This document shows positions 7,459-15,054 of a DNA stretch of 64,000 nt, piece by piece (within the stretch, counting starts at the first letter, position 1; every line of letters begins with the position of its first letter). The translations under genes were made by a program, and so were the position numbers. This DNA is from a virus: positions 1 to 64,000 of IMG/VR virus record IMGVR_UViG_3300050016_000047, one strand, 5' to 3'. The notes beneath the pieces are model-generated. The model saw nothing but the letters and a program-made list of their open reading frames with translations. It did not search any database and was not told where the DNA came from.

Positions 7459-9383
7459 AAGTCACACTGTCCTGAACTGCAAGCTGGTTCCAAACTTCCG
7501 CTTGTATTGTCTATTGTCTCATACATTTGAAGTTTTGTCCAGTCTATTTTCGGCATATCTTTAACTCGTTGATTATATTCAACTTCTGACATTTCTGAGT
7601 ACGGAGCCTGCTTATATATATGTCCATCGTCTGAATAAGGGAGGAAACTAATCCCGCCGATTTTATCAAAGTTCCTGTATACCCACGACGCCACATCTAG
7701 CCACTCGTTTCCGCGAACATATACCGTACAGCTTGGATTGTGTTCGCACCAGTGTTCTCGGTACACTAAATAAAGGTCTAACTGTTGCAAAGCTGTGATT
7801 TCTGTCCGTATTACGGACGATTCGGCGGCCTTGACAGGGAAATAAAATACGTCTACGTTCTGTGCTGTGGATGCTCCCGGCTCACTGGGAACGCCAGAAG
7901 CCTTTAGAAGCTCACTAACAGGGTCTTTGGACGCGTTCCTAACCGCACGTAAATAGTGTCGGCTATAGCTAGGATGTATGCCGGAGCTACACCCCATAAG
8001 TTGACTCACGGTTCCGCTAGGTTTGACACAAGTAATCGCGGCGGACTGTTTAATCCCTAAATTATCCGCCCACTTCTTGTTAGTGGTTATAGCGACTTTT
8101 CTAAGAGCGTCTAAAGTTTCGGCTAGTTTGCCTCCCGGTCTGGTATCTTTTAAATCGCCGCCGACCGTAAGACGATTGTCCATAATTCCGGTAAGACTAA
8201 CTCCTAGTAGTCGCTCAGCCTCGCAGTTCTTCTTCCAGATTGGCCGCAGATACCTAAAGTCAGTTACCGTACTTTGCAGCGTTCCGATAATCGCGGCGAT
8301 TCGAACTTTACGCTTTAAACTTTCTAAATCGTCATCTTCTCTAATAACTACTTCAGAGAGATTGCAGAACTGACAACTGCGGAGTAAAATTTCTCCGCAA
8401 GGATTGGTTCCGAACTCAATGTCTTCAACGACTCTGCGTTCATTTTTTGCAGCCTGTAGTTTTGCAGCTTCTCTATTAAAGATTCCTCGTTCTCCACTTT
8501 TGGATTCATAAAGACTTGTCCACTCCTTTAAGAATATACCCATATCAGGCTTATCTGTGAATACAGCAGAATTGTTAGCAAGTTCGCGGTGCTGGTAGTC
8601 GTCCCACCACTTACCAGTCTTGGCGTCCCGCATACGGTCGTCAGATAGGTTGCTTAGACTAATCATAGCAGATCGCCGAACTCCGCCAGCTACCACCACA
8701 CTTGCAATCTTACAGAGCAAATCGTGACATTCTATACTTGTGAGTTTTCGCCCGGCGGCTTCTTTGAATAGATAAACCGTAAATCTGAATAACTCGTCCA
8801 GTGGTCCGGGTCCAGAACTTCGCCCACCAAATGTTTTAAGCACGGCTCCCGCCGGACGTAGCAAACTCAAATCCCACTTAGGAATCATGCCGCCATACAG
8901 AAGACTGATTAGTTCTTTAAATCCGCGCGCCCAGCCGATTCGACTATCTTGAATTTTTATAACTGTGTTTGATTCAAAAAATTCTTCAGCGATTACGGGC
9001 AAATGAGTAATATACTGTCGTTCCACGGAGAAACCAACTCCGGTCCCACACATAGAAATATACATCGCTTCGTCAAACGCTCGCGGATTGTCTATAGCTA
9101 AATATGCACAGTTGTATCCAGCGACGTTATCGCGGTCTAACGCGGGTCCGGCAGACCAAAACGCACGCATACTAGGCATGACTTCACCGTAGTAAATAGC
9201 ATCGTAGATTTCTTTAGATGTTTTCTCTCTTAGGTCTTTAGGTATTCGCGGCTTGAAATACTCTACATATCGAGTTACGGTTTCAGGCCAAGTCTCGCGG
9301 CGTTTTTTCTCGTTATTCCATCGGGAGTAGCGGCTAACGTAAATAAATTCTTGGTACGGCGTCATCAAAGGCTCAGTAGTCAA
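7455..9383 (-). CDS. Adenosylcobalamin-dependent (class II) ribonucleotide reductase
   Basis: A 642-residue monomeric-type reductase that makes deoxyribonucleotides from ribonucleotides using B12. Landmarks are GYNCAYLAIDNP (first redox Cys, about residue 109), SMCGTGVGFSVERQ, NPCGEILLRSCQFCNLSE (active-site loop, Cys-Glu), VKPSGTVSQLMG and the C-terminal PACSSGQCDL redox pair. Class II enzymes work with or without oxygen but need cobalamin from the host. No separate beta subunit gene is present, which fits the class. A copy of the palindrome (7804-7818) encodes the SSVIRTE segment. Confidence 0.93.
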   Translation of the reverse strand: MTTEPLMTPYQEFIYVSRYSRWNNEKKRRETWPETVTRYVEYFKPRIPKDLREKTSKEIYDAIYYGEVMPSMRAFWSAGPALDRDNVAGYNCAYLAIDNPRAFDEAMYISMCGTGVGFSVERQYITHLPVIAEEFFESNTVIKIQDSRIGWARGFKELISLLYGGMIPKWDLSLLRPAGAVLKTFGGRSSGPGPLDELFRFTVYLFKEAAGRKLTSIECHDLLCKIASVVVAGGVRRSAMISLSNLSDDRMRDAKTGKWWDDYQHRELANNSAVFTDKPDMGIFLKEWTSLYESKSGERGIFNREAAKLQAAKNERRVVEDIEFGTNPCGEILLRSCQFCNLSEVVIREDDDLESLKRKVRIAAIIGTLQSTVTDFRYLRPIWKKNCEAERLLGVSLTGIMDNRLTVGGDLKDTRPGGKLAETLDALRKVAITTNKKWADNLGIKQSAAITCVKPSGTVSQLMGCSSGIHPSYSRHYLRAVRNASKDPVSELLKASGVPSEPGASTAQNVDVFYFPVKAAESSVIRTEITALQQLDLYLVYREHWCEHNPSCTVYVRGNEWLDVASWVYRNFDKIGGISFLPYSDDGHIYKQAPYSEMSEVEYNQRVKDMPKIDWTKLQMYETIDNTSGSLEPACSSGQCDL

Positions 9384-9409
9384 TTTGTTCTTTCTGTCCG
9401 TTTTGCGGA

Positions 9410-10063
9410 CTAGTGTACCCTCGCCATAGAAACTGATTGCTTTTCCATTGGCGTAATATCATTATACAACAAAGGTATGCGGTCTTGAAAAACTTTTAAC
9501 AACGGTATCATAACGCGACGAAAATCAGGATGCGTCTCCTGCGTAGTTCGCGCCAAGAAAATCCAACGCCATGAGCGCAAATTCCCAGTCACGGCTATGG
9601 TACTGGCTAAGGCGTTAGGTAGCAGAGAGCGTGCCTCCTGCGGCCTCCAACCGTTTGTCAGCGCCCTGTCGTAAGCGTCTAAAGAAAGTGCGATGGGTGA
9701 CTCCCAATCAAAATCCGTCCACTTAGATAGCTCCGGCGCGATTACTTCTATTTCACCCTTTTTCTGGTAGTTAACAAATCGTGTACTTTCTTGTGTGAAA
9801 CTAAAAAGTCTGTGGCGAACTAATTCGTGGGTACAGCCTCTATCAATTCTAAATATTACAGTCGCAGAAGCGTGTTCCACAACTGACCAATCCCCATGTC
9901 CCATTACTACGGCTGGAATAAACTTCTGCCAAGAATCAATTGTTTGTTTATCCTCCATTCTATGACTTATTCGCGCCATACGCTCGATAAAGCGTAACTG
10001 CTCAACACCTTCTTGTGCGGTTTGCGGACGGATAAGGTCAAAACTCGGCTGAATTATGTTCAT
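9410..10063 (-). CDS. thyX: Flavin-dependent thymidylate synthase
   Basis: A 218-residue ThyX. The signature RHRLFSFTQESTRF matches the RHRxxSxxxxSxR motif that binds FAD and dUMP. The gene makes dTMP and links with the dCMP deaminases and reductase here. The ATG at 10063 is chosen because it overlaps the stop of the 46-residue upstream gene (ATGA coupling); a longer in-frame extension is unlikely. A perfect palindrome copy (9396-9410) abuts the stop codon. Confidence 0.93.
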   Translation of the reverse strand: MNIIQPSFDLIRPQTAQEGVEQLRFIERMARISHRMEDKQTIDSWQKFIPAVVMGHGDWSVVEHASATVIFRIDRGCTHELVRHRLFSFTQESTRFVNYQKKGEIEVIAPELSKWTDFDWESPIALSLDAYDRALTNGWRPQEARSLLPNALASTIAVTGNLRSWRWIFLARTTQETHPDFRRVMIPLLKVFQDRIPLLYNDITPMEKQSVSMARVH

Positions 10064-10200
10064 AGTTTTTGTCTCACTAGCGCGCTCAGTCCACCAAAAA
10101 CCCAAGCAAGACCTACAGCCAAAGTCGGGTGTGTGGGTGACAGCTTAAATAACAAAAATATAATAATACATCCAACTATAAACCAAATCGCCGTTTTCAT
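10060..10200 (-). CDS. Small membrane protein, 46 aa
   Basis: ATG-TGA frame coupled at both ends (ATGA). Two hydrophobic stretches (IWFIVGCIIIFLLF and LAVGLAWVFGGLSALV). Function unknown. Confidence 0.55.
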   Translation of the reverse strand: MKTAIWFIVGCIIIFLLFKLSPTHPTLAVGLAWVFGGLSALVRQKL

Positions 10201-10388
10201 GCTCGTGCGCTCGTCGCAGTAATGTAAGGAGCTAGTTCCGACTGGTCTACTAAGCCGCCGTCTGTCCCGGCGTACATAATTTCCTCGTTGATTATGCGGA
10301 TTTTAGCCACTACAAACACTCGTCCAGTAGGAATGTGTACTAGAGTGTTTCCAAAGTTAAATAAGACTTCGCTGCCGCAGATTTTCAT
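10197..10388 (-). CDS. Hypothetical protein, 63 aa
   Basis: Start MKICGSEVLFNFGN chosen at 10388 because GGTGG precedes it and it overlaps the upstream gene stop. Beta-rich pattern (VLFNFGNTLVHIPTGRVFVV). Function unknown. Confidence 0.6.
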   Translation of the reverse strand: MKICGSEVLFNFGNTLVHIPTGRVFVVAKIRIINEEIMYAGTDGGLVDQSELAPYITATSARA

Positions 10389-10513
10389 AGTCCACCTATT
10401 GTCCGCAATACGGACGTGAAAAACACCGTTCCAGCCCAAAAAAGAAACAGTATTCCGCCGGACAGAAATAACAGTATACCAAACTCTTTTATACCCTCAC
10501 CAAGTTGTTTCAT
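10385..10513 (-). CDS. Small membrane protein, 42 aa
   Basis: GGAGG lies 7 nt before the ATG. One long hydrophobic segment (FGILLFLSGGILFLFWAGTVFF). A palindrome copy at 10401-10415 encodes the C-terminal TSVLRT residues. Function unknown. Confidence 0.55.
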   Translation of the reverse strand: MKQLGEGIKEFGILLFLSGGILFLFWAGTVFFTSVLRTIGGL

Positions 10514-10541
10514 TTTTCTGCCTCCAAGAACAAATTCGAGA

Positions 10542-11093
10542 CTACCTTAAGTTGCAGTCGGCCAAGTCCGTAAACTCGGCGGCTAACCATTGGACGAATA
10601 ACTGTGGTCCGCGTTCAGAAGTACCGTCTGTTTCTACGTCTTCCGGCGGGTTGTAGTGAGTAATTCCAAGCAAAGGGGCAACGTCGTAACGTCCGTTAAT
10701 TACATCTGGCGTCAGTTCTGGAAAATCAGTAATCGGTAGAAGCAACCCTTCGCTCCACTCTCCGCGCAGCTTCTTAGCTTTAATTCTGCGTCGGCGTACT
10801 GGAATGGGTCCAATCGCGTCGCCCCAAAGCCACTCAAAGGTTTTAATTTCTGGCACAACCGAATCCGGCTGCACAAAAACGGCTAAATCGCCGACTTTAA
10901 AATCTCCCTTTTTAACAATGGTTTGGTAGCCGAGCGTGCGAATAATTTCTAGTGTGTCTGCGTTTGTATGCGGCAGAATGTCCGTAATGCGGACGACGGG
11001 TACTTGGTGGTTTGCCTTGACTGGTTCGGCGGCTCCCTCGCCTACTGAACCCAGCAAACTTCCAAACACACTTGCTTGGTGTGGTGCGCTCAT
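10542..11093 (-). CDS. RNA-ligase-type N-terminal (OB-like) domain protein
   Basis: A 183-residue protein resembling only the N-terminal domain of the RNA ligase family that includes Deinococcus Rnl-type enzymes: HADTLEIIRTLGYQTIVKKG, then VGDLAVFVQPDSVVP, then RRRIKAKKLRGEWSEGLLLP. No nucleotidyltransferase KxDG motif is present, so it is unlikely to ligate by itself. It may be a stand-alone nucleic-acid-binding module or a remnant. The nearby RtcB suggests an RNA-repair setting. A palindrome copy encodes VRITD at about residue 34. Confidence 0.65.
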   Translation of the reverse strand: MSAPHQASVFGSLLGSVGEGAAEPVKANHQVPVVRITDILPHTNADTLEIIRTLGYQTIVKKGDFKVGDLAVFVQPDSVVPEIKTFEWLWGDAIGPIPVRRRRIKAKKLRGEWSEGLLLPITDFPELTPDVINGRYDVAPLLGITHYNPPEDVETDGTSERGPQLFVQWLAAEFTDLADCNLR

Positions 11094-11515
11094 TGGGCCT
11101 CCGCTTTGCGGACAAGAGTTCGCCCGACTTTTTCTTGTACTAATTGAATTATAGCTTTGTTTAAATCTTTCTTTCCTTTGTATCCGTCATAGTCGCCGGT
11201 AAACTTTTGTCCCTTTTCTATAATATGCGCGAGAGATTCCCAAGTAGTGTCTTCCGGCCTCCACTGACCTTCCAAACCAAAACAGCTACAGTGGCTTCCG
11301 TTTACTTCTTTAAGTTTGCCGTCCGCGTTAGTATAAAGTACAAAACTACTTCCTTCGTAGCCCCCGTACCCATACCAAGCCGCGTGTACGATACTAGCAT
11401 TAAGTTCGTCTAGAATTTTCTGATAGTCTTTTGCTTTTGGGCCAGTGTCTCCATAGTGCTCCCCGGCGTAATTACTCGCTACGTCTTCATTGTTTTTAAA
11501 ACCTTCTATATACAT
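11090..11515 (-). CDS. Hypothetical protein, 141 aa
   Basis: Start MYIEGFKNNEDVASNYAG chosen for AGGAG 4 nt upstream. Aromatic, Gly-rich centre (AAWYGYGGYEGSSFVLY) and CSCFGLEGQW. A C-terminal palindrome-derived LVRKAE lies at the end. No family recognised. Confidence 0.65.
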   Translation of the reverse strand: MYIEGFKNNEDVASNYAGEHYGDTGPKAKDYQKILDELNASIVHAAWYGYGGYEGSSFVLYTNADGKLKEVNGSHCSCFGLEGQWRPEDTTWESLAHIIEKGQKFTGDYDGYKGKKDLNKAIIQLVQEKVGRTLVRKAEAQ

Positions 11516-11516
11516 G

Positions 11517-11675
11517 TTACTCCTTAAATTCAAAAATCCTATATAGTGATAATAGCATAACCGCCGACAAAATGCAAATAATATAAGTCGGCGTATTGCT
11601 CAAAGCCACTGTTACTGCGGCGGCCAAAGCAATTCCAAAGAATATAGCTAGTTTCGCGGTTTTAGCTTTTTTCAT
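11517..11675 (-). CDS. Small membrane protein, 52 aa
   Basis: Two hydrophobic segments after a Lys-rich start (KLAIFFGIALAAAVTVAL and IICILSAVMLLSLY). ATGA overlap with the RtcB stop; its own stop codon overlaps the Shine-Dalgarno of the next gene. Confidence 0.55.
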   Translation of the reverse strand: MKKAKTAKLAIFFGIALAAAVTVALSNTPTYIICILSAVMLLSLYRIFEFKE

Positions 11676-12898
11676 CGTCGCTCGCTTATTCCTTTCACGT
11701 TAATAATTTGTCTTAGTTCGTGTACTGGACGGGTTAGGTCTGACTGCGCGGCCATAACAGCATCAATCGGCTTGTAAGCTGACGGCGATTCGTCCACTGT
11801 TCCGGCGGATTTATCACACTCGATTCCAGCGGTAGCAGCCGCGTGTTGCGCCACAGTTATAGTTTTATTAGCTTGAGTCCGCGACATAGTTCGCCCCGCG
11901 CCGTGACTACAGCTACAGAAGCTATCGGGATTCCCTAGACCTTCCACAATATAGCTACGCGCTCCCATAGAGCCGGGAATAATTCCCATATCACCAAGTC
12001 TCGCACGAATAGCGCCTTTGCGGGTAATAAATAGCTTCTTACCAAAGTGTTTTTCTTCGTTCATATAGTTATGATGACAATGTATGGTTTCTTCTGGCGA
12101 ACAATTTAAAACACCAAGTACCGCCTTCATCATAATCTCGCGGTTAAGCCAAGCGAATCTTTGGGCTAGTTTTAAAGCATCTATATACTCGTCAAATTCC
12201 TTCTCCCCGCGCGGGATAAACGCTAATTCGCGGTCTGGAAGTACGACATGATACCTCTCACACTTCTTTTTAGCCAAGTTAGTGAAGTAGCTCCCAATAC
12301 GATTACCAAAGCCACGGCTACCTGAATGTAACACCACCCACACCCGTCGAAGTTCGTCAAGACTGACTTCAATAAAATGGTTCCCGGTCCCAAGAGTTCC
12401 AAGTTGGCGTTCTGCATTTTTACTTTTAGATTCTGGATGCTGTTCCCACAAAAACACCGCCTTACCAAATATTTCCTCGTGGTACACTCTTGCAATGTGT
12501 TCTGGCACATTGTGCCACGCCCCCCTGTCCCCTTCGCCGCCATTATTAGTTCGGCCAGCCGGGACTACTCGTTCTATTTCTGTCCGCATTACGGACGCTT
12601 TGTTAATCACATACTCCGGGTCAATATCAATTCTAACTGCCATCATACCGCATCCAATATCCACGCCAACAATTGAAGGAGGAATTGCATCTTCTAGCGC
12701 AATCACGCTACCAACAGTGCATCCGTTACCCCAGTGGCAGTCGGGCATTAGCGCCACTCCTTTTACAAACGGAAGTTTTGCTACGTTTTGTGATTGTTTA
12801 ATGGCGGCTTCTTCAAAAGGAACGCCGTGATTCCAAGCTTTTATATAACTTCCTTCTGATTCAATCATGTTAAAATTACTCACTTGGGACACTCCCAT
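11672..12898 (-). CDS. rtcB: RtcB-type RNA ligase
   Basis: A 408-residue RtcB. It shows IKAWNHGVPFE, VGVDIGCGMMAVR (metal Cys), LHSGSRGFGN, HCHHNY (metal His), GSMGARSYIV and CSCSHGAGRTMSR, which holds the guanylated His. RtcB joins 2',3'-cyclic phosphate ends to 5'-OH ends and repairs cleaved tRNAs, a common host defence target. No archease gene is seen. The first ATG overlaps the upstream gene by 23 nt; the ATG at 12868 (MIESEGSYIK) is a reasonable alternative. Confidence 0.93.
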   Translation of the reverse strand: MGVSQVSNFNMIESEGSYIKAWNHGVPFEEAAIKQSQNVAKLPFVKGVALMPDCHWGNGCTVGSVIALEDAIPPSIVGVDIGCGMMAVRIDIDPEYVINKASVMRTEIERVVPAGRTNNGGEGDRGAWHNVPEHIARVYHEEIFGKAVFLWEQHPESKSKNAERQLGTLGTGNHFIEVSLDELRRVWVVLHSGSRGFGNRIGSYFTNLAKKKCERYHVVLPDRELAFIPRGEKEFDEYIDALKLAQRFAWLNREIMMKAVLGVLNCSPEETIHCHHNYMNEEKHFGKKLFITRKGAIRARLGDMGIIPGSMGARSYIVEGLGNPDSFCSCSHGAGRTMSRTQANKTITVAQHAAATAGIECDKSAGTVDESPSAYKPIDAVMAAQSDLTRPVHELRQIINVKGISERR

Positions 12899-13133
12899 TT
12901 ATAGTATAATACTTCAATAACTGCTGCGCCTCAGCCAGCCGCGCGGTGAGGTCGGCGCATTCAGTGGTGAGTGAATGTATGGAATCCACTAAGTACGCCA
13001 GTTGAGCGCGGGCATCCGATACAGCGCGAGGCGAACCAACTTCATTGGTAGAAATGCAAGCCTCTATGGAATCTGTAACCGTTACGTACTCTATCTCCCG
13101 GCTTGGCGGCTGCGGTTTATTTGAGTCGGTCAT
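12876..13133 (-). CDS. Hypothetical coiled-coil protein, 85 aa
   Basis: Start MTDSNKPQPPSREIEYV chosen because AGGAGG lies 4 nt upstream. Residues 45-78 (AQLAYLVDSIHSLTTECADL ...) have heptad spacing typical of a coiled coil. Function unknown. Confidence 0.6.
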   Translation of the reverse strand: MTDSNKPQPPSREIEYVTVTDSIEACISTNEVGSPRAVSDARAQLAYLVDSIHSLTTECADLTARLAEAQQLLKYYTINGSVPSE

Positions 13134-13134
13134 G

Positions 13135-13689
13135 TTACCTCCTAGCCAAACTAAGAATCTTAGATACGTATTGCGGGTCGCCGCCAATTCCCAAACCCTG
13201 ATACCTAGTTACCGCTTCGCGGACACCATACTGATTAATAAGTCCTGATAGTATTTTAGCAGTTATTTTCAAATTGTCAAGAGGATTAAATAAATTTACT
13301 TGTTCCTGAAAGTCGTAGGTTTTGCGCCAAACTGAAACATTAATTTGCCCTAATCCAACCGCTCCCTTAGCCGAAACCGCGTAAGGATTACACGCACTTT
13401 CTACCGCTATAATACTCGCCATAACTTCAGGGTCTACTGATTCGTCTAATGCGGCGTTAGCCGTGTCCATAACTAAGTTTGTGTCTAGGTTGTCGCATCC
13501 CGCCGAACGGCCAAACACTCCGGCGACTAGAATAGGTGCTGTCCGGTATACGGAATAACTTAGTTTAGGCGGACGCGGCGTCAATCGCGCGGGAAGATGG
13601 ATTTCCCCGGCGGACGAAATTAGTTTTGTGCTTAGAAACGTCATACCAAAACATAGAATTAGCAGCCCCGCTAGGTTTCGCTTAGTCAT
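13135..13689 (-). CDS. Lytic transglycosylase (SLT family) with N-terminal anchor
   Basis: A 184-residue protein. Residues 5-22 form a signal/anchor segment (LAGLLILCFGMTFLSTKL). The SLT fold follows: DPEVMASIIAVESACNPYAVS with catalytic Glu, GAVGLGQINVSVW, and AVTRYQGLG near the end. It cleaves peptidoglycan glycan strands in the periplasm. It sits in the early minus-strand array far from the late lysis-like genes, so it may serve DNA entry or prophage-style wall remodelling. Start coupled to the upstream gene by ATGA. Confidence 0.88.
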   Translation of the reverse strand: MTKRNLAGLLILCFGMTFLSTKLISSAGEIHLPARLTPRPPKLSYSVYRTAPILVAGVFGRSAGCDNLDTNLVMDTANAALDESVDPEVMASIIAVESACNPYAVSAKGAVGLGQINVSVWRKTYDFQEQVNLFNPLDNLKITAKILSGLINQYGVREAVTRYQGLGIGGDPQYVSKILSLARR

Positions 13690-13937
13690 AGGTTTTTCCC
13701 CACAATCGTAGCTCGCATTAGTTTCTCCAGAATTTCTACGCGCTCTTTTACTCCGTGCCAACAAGTAAGAATGTATTTTGACGCGGTTGCGTTTTTAGTA
13801 TGCGCGTCTATGTGTCGGCAATTCTCCCATTGAATAAGAAGCGCATCGTCCGGCTGGATGTTTCTATGTTCGCAAGCTGGACAGCCGCCGATTTTATCGT
13901 CGTACCAGCGGTGCAGATGTGTATCGCAAAAAGGCAA
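13686..13937 (-). CDS. Hypothetical protein, 83 aa (TTG start)
   Basis: TTG start at 13937 chosen for GGAGG 6 nt upstream; a longer frame lacks a ribosome site. It contains FCDTHLHRWYDD and GCPACEH, a possible zinc site, then a helical C-terminus. Function unknown. Confidence 0.55.
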   Translation of the reverse strand: MPFCDTHLHRWYDDKIGGCPACEHRNIQPDDALLIQWENCRHIDAHTKNATASKYILTCWHGVKERVEILEKLMRATIVGKNL

Positions 13938-13939
13938 TT

Positions 13940-14092
13940 TTAGCCTCCAATCGGTTTTAAACGTCGCGGGGATGCGTTTCTGTTTGCTTTGGATTGGTTT
14001 CCTTTGTGTTTGCAGACGCACGGATTTTTACCACAGCCTCGACACAAACCAAGTTGTGCGCGTTTTAGTTGTTTCATAGAACCAATTCCCAT
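13940..14092 (-). CDS. Small basic Cys-rich protein, 50 aa
   Basis: Frame with CRGCGKNPCVC followed by a Lys/Arg-rich tail, suggesting a nucleic-acid-binding zinc knuckle. AGGAAAAA precedes the ATG; an internal ATG at 14077 is also possible. Confidence 0.5.
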   Translation of the reverse strand: MGIGSMKQLKRAQLGLCRGCGKNPCVCKHKGNQSKANRNASPRRLKPIGG

Positions 14093-14106
14093 TACTTTTT
14101 CCTTTT

Positions 14107-14180
14107 TGGGGTGGCCGAACGGATTTGCACCGTTACTGTAAGCGCCACAGGCTTAAGTGCTACTGTTACACTACGGTCAC
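14107..14180 (-). tRNA. tRNA-His (anticodon GUG)
   Basis: Acceptor GTGACCG/CGGCCAC with one mismatch, C73 and encoded CCA. Anticodon arm AAGC-CTGTGGC-GCTT with GTG. T-arm AACGG-TGCAAAT-CCGTT. C73 is diagnostic of tRNA-His. Its 5' end coincides with the predicted +1 of the promoter at 14187-14215. Confidence 0.9.
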
Positions 14181-14186
14181 TAGTGT

Positions 14187-14215
14187 ACTATACTACTCCA
14201 CCCGGGGAATGTCAA
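14187..14215 (-). promoter_or_regulatory. Sigma70-like promoter for tRNA-His
   Basis: Minus-strand TTGACA at 14210-14215, 17-bp spacer, TATAGT at 14187-14192. The predicted +1 is 14180, the first base of the tRNA. Confidence 0.75.
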
Positions 14216-14229
14216 GAGCTTTCTTTAGT

Positions 14230-14412
14230 TTACCGCTTCCAAAAATAGATCGCGCCTACAACCGCGATTCCAATCGTAAGTAGTAATAGCGTGGATGGCT
14301 CCGGTACGGAGGTCACGTTTTGTGACACGTGTTGTGATAACGAATTAACACTGTCGTTATCCGGGCACCCAGCTAAAAACAAAACTCCTAAAAGCAATCC
14401 AGTGATTTTCAT
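14230..14412 (-). CDS. Small lipoprotein-like protein with a PEP-CTERM-type C-terminus, 60 aa
   Basis: The N-terminus KITGLLLGVLFLAGC has a consensus lipobox (LAGC). The C-terminus is VPEPSTLLLL, a hydrophobic segment, then YFWKR. This is the three-part PEP-CTERM layout (PEP motif, membrane helix, basic end) recognised by exosortases in certain Gram-negative bacteria. Both ends would be membrane-directed, with a short polar middle. ATGA overlap with the preceding SLOG gene places it in the phage operon. Function unknown; exosortase processing is inferred. Confidence 0.65.
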   Translation of the reverse strand: MKITGLLLGVLFLAGCPDNDSVNSLSQHVSQNVTSVPEPSTLLLLTIGIAVVGAIYFWKR

Positions 14413-14777
14413 AATTCTCCTTCGTCTTTTACCAATAAAACAGGTACTCCGGCTTTTACTGCTTGAAGAATCATGTTTTCTGTACCTTTGCCGCCGGGAA
14501 AAGCCAATACTAAATCTGGTTTGCCTTCTTTTAGCATTTGAGCGTTTCTAATAGGTCCGGCGGACTTACCGTGTTTAGTCCAGTCGGCGGGATATACAAG
14601 AACTTCTAAGAAAAGAGTTTCAGCCACTATTCCAGCCAAGGAGTCTGCACCTTTTGCCCCTCCGTGAATCACAACTTCTATGTTGACGCTTTCGTCAACT
14701 CCGTTAAATTTTTCCAAAATTTCGTACACCAGTTTTTTGTTATTATACTCTCGCCCACCGCATACTAGAAGTCTCAT
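14409..14777 (-). CDS. SLOG-domain (DUF2493-like) nucleotide-binding protein
   Basis: A 122-residue protein with the SLOG/YspA pattern: LLVCGGREYNN, VIHGGAKGADSLAG, WTKHGKSAGPIRNAQML and LVLAFPGGKGTENMI. The family binds nucleotides or small ligands in a Rossmann-like fold and is common in phages, but its reaction is not established. Coupled to both neighbours by ATGA. Confidence 0.8.
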   Translation of the reverse strand: MRLLVCGGREYNNKKLVYEILEKFNGVDESVNIEVVIHGGAKGADSLAGIVAETLFLEVLVYPADWTKHGKSAGPIRNAQMLKEGKPDLVLAFPGGKGTENMILQAVKAGVPVLLVKDEGEL

Positions 14778-14908
14778 TTCAATGCCTTTTTAGCAGCTTT
14801 AAACAGTCTCTCGGCTTCTTTTTTACTAACTTTAAGAATTTTTCTTGTCGTTTCCGGCGTATCGCACAATTCTGCCAATAATCTTACCGCACCTTTATTT
14901 AGTTTCAT
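14774..14908 (-). CDS. Small basic helical protein, 44 aa
   Basis: Coupled by ATGA at both ends. Lys-rich, helical (RKILKVSKKEAERLFKAAKK). May bind nucleic acid. Function unknown. Confidence 0.55.
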   Translation of the reverse strand: MKLNKGAVRLLAELCDTPETTRKILKVSKKEAERLFKAAKKALK

Positions 14909-15054
14909 TTTAAAACCTCCGCGATTTTCTCCGTGATTCCAGTTCCCTTACAGACATTACATTTAGCAACTGGTGAGTACCACGTTGTCATTTTATCACC
15001 AACAAGCATAGAGCGTTTCTGTTTGCCCGTTCCATCACAAGTCGGGCATTTCAT
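14905..15054 (-). CDS. Small DnaJ-type zinc-finger protein, 49 aa
   Basis: Contains CPTCDGTGK and CNVCKGTG, two CxxCxGxG knuckles as in the DnaJ central domain. Coupled to the recombinase stop by ATGA. Confidence 0.65.
   Translation of the reverse strand: MKCPTCDGTGKQKRSMLVGDKMTTWYSPVAKCNVCKGTGITEKIAEVLK

Noticed and set aside
13135-13290. Internal promoter TTGACA-N16-TAAAAT within the transglycosylase gene
   Set aside because: Short spacer, weak -10, and no new gene start just downstream.
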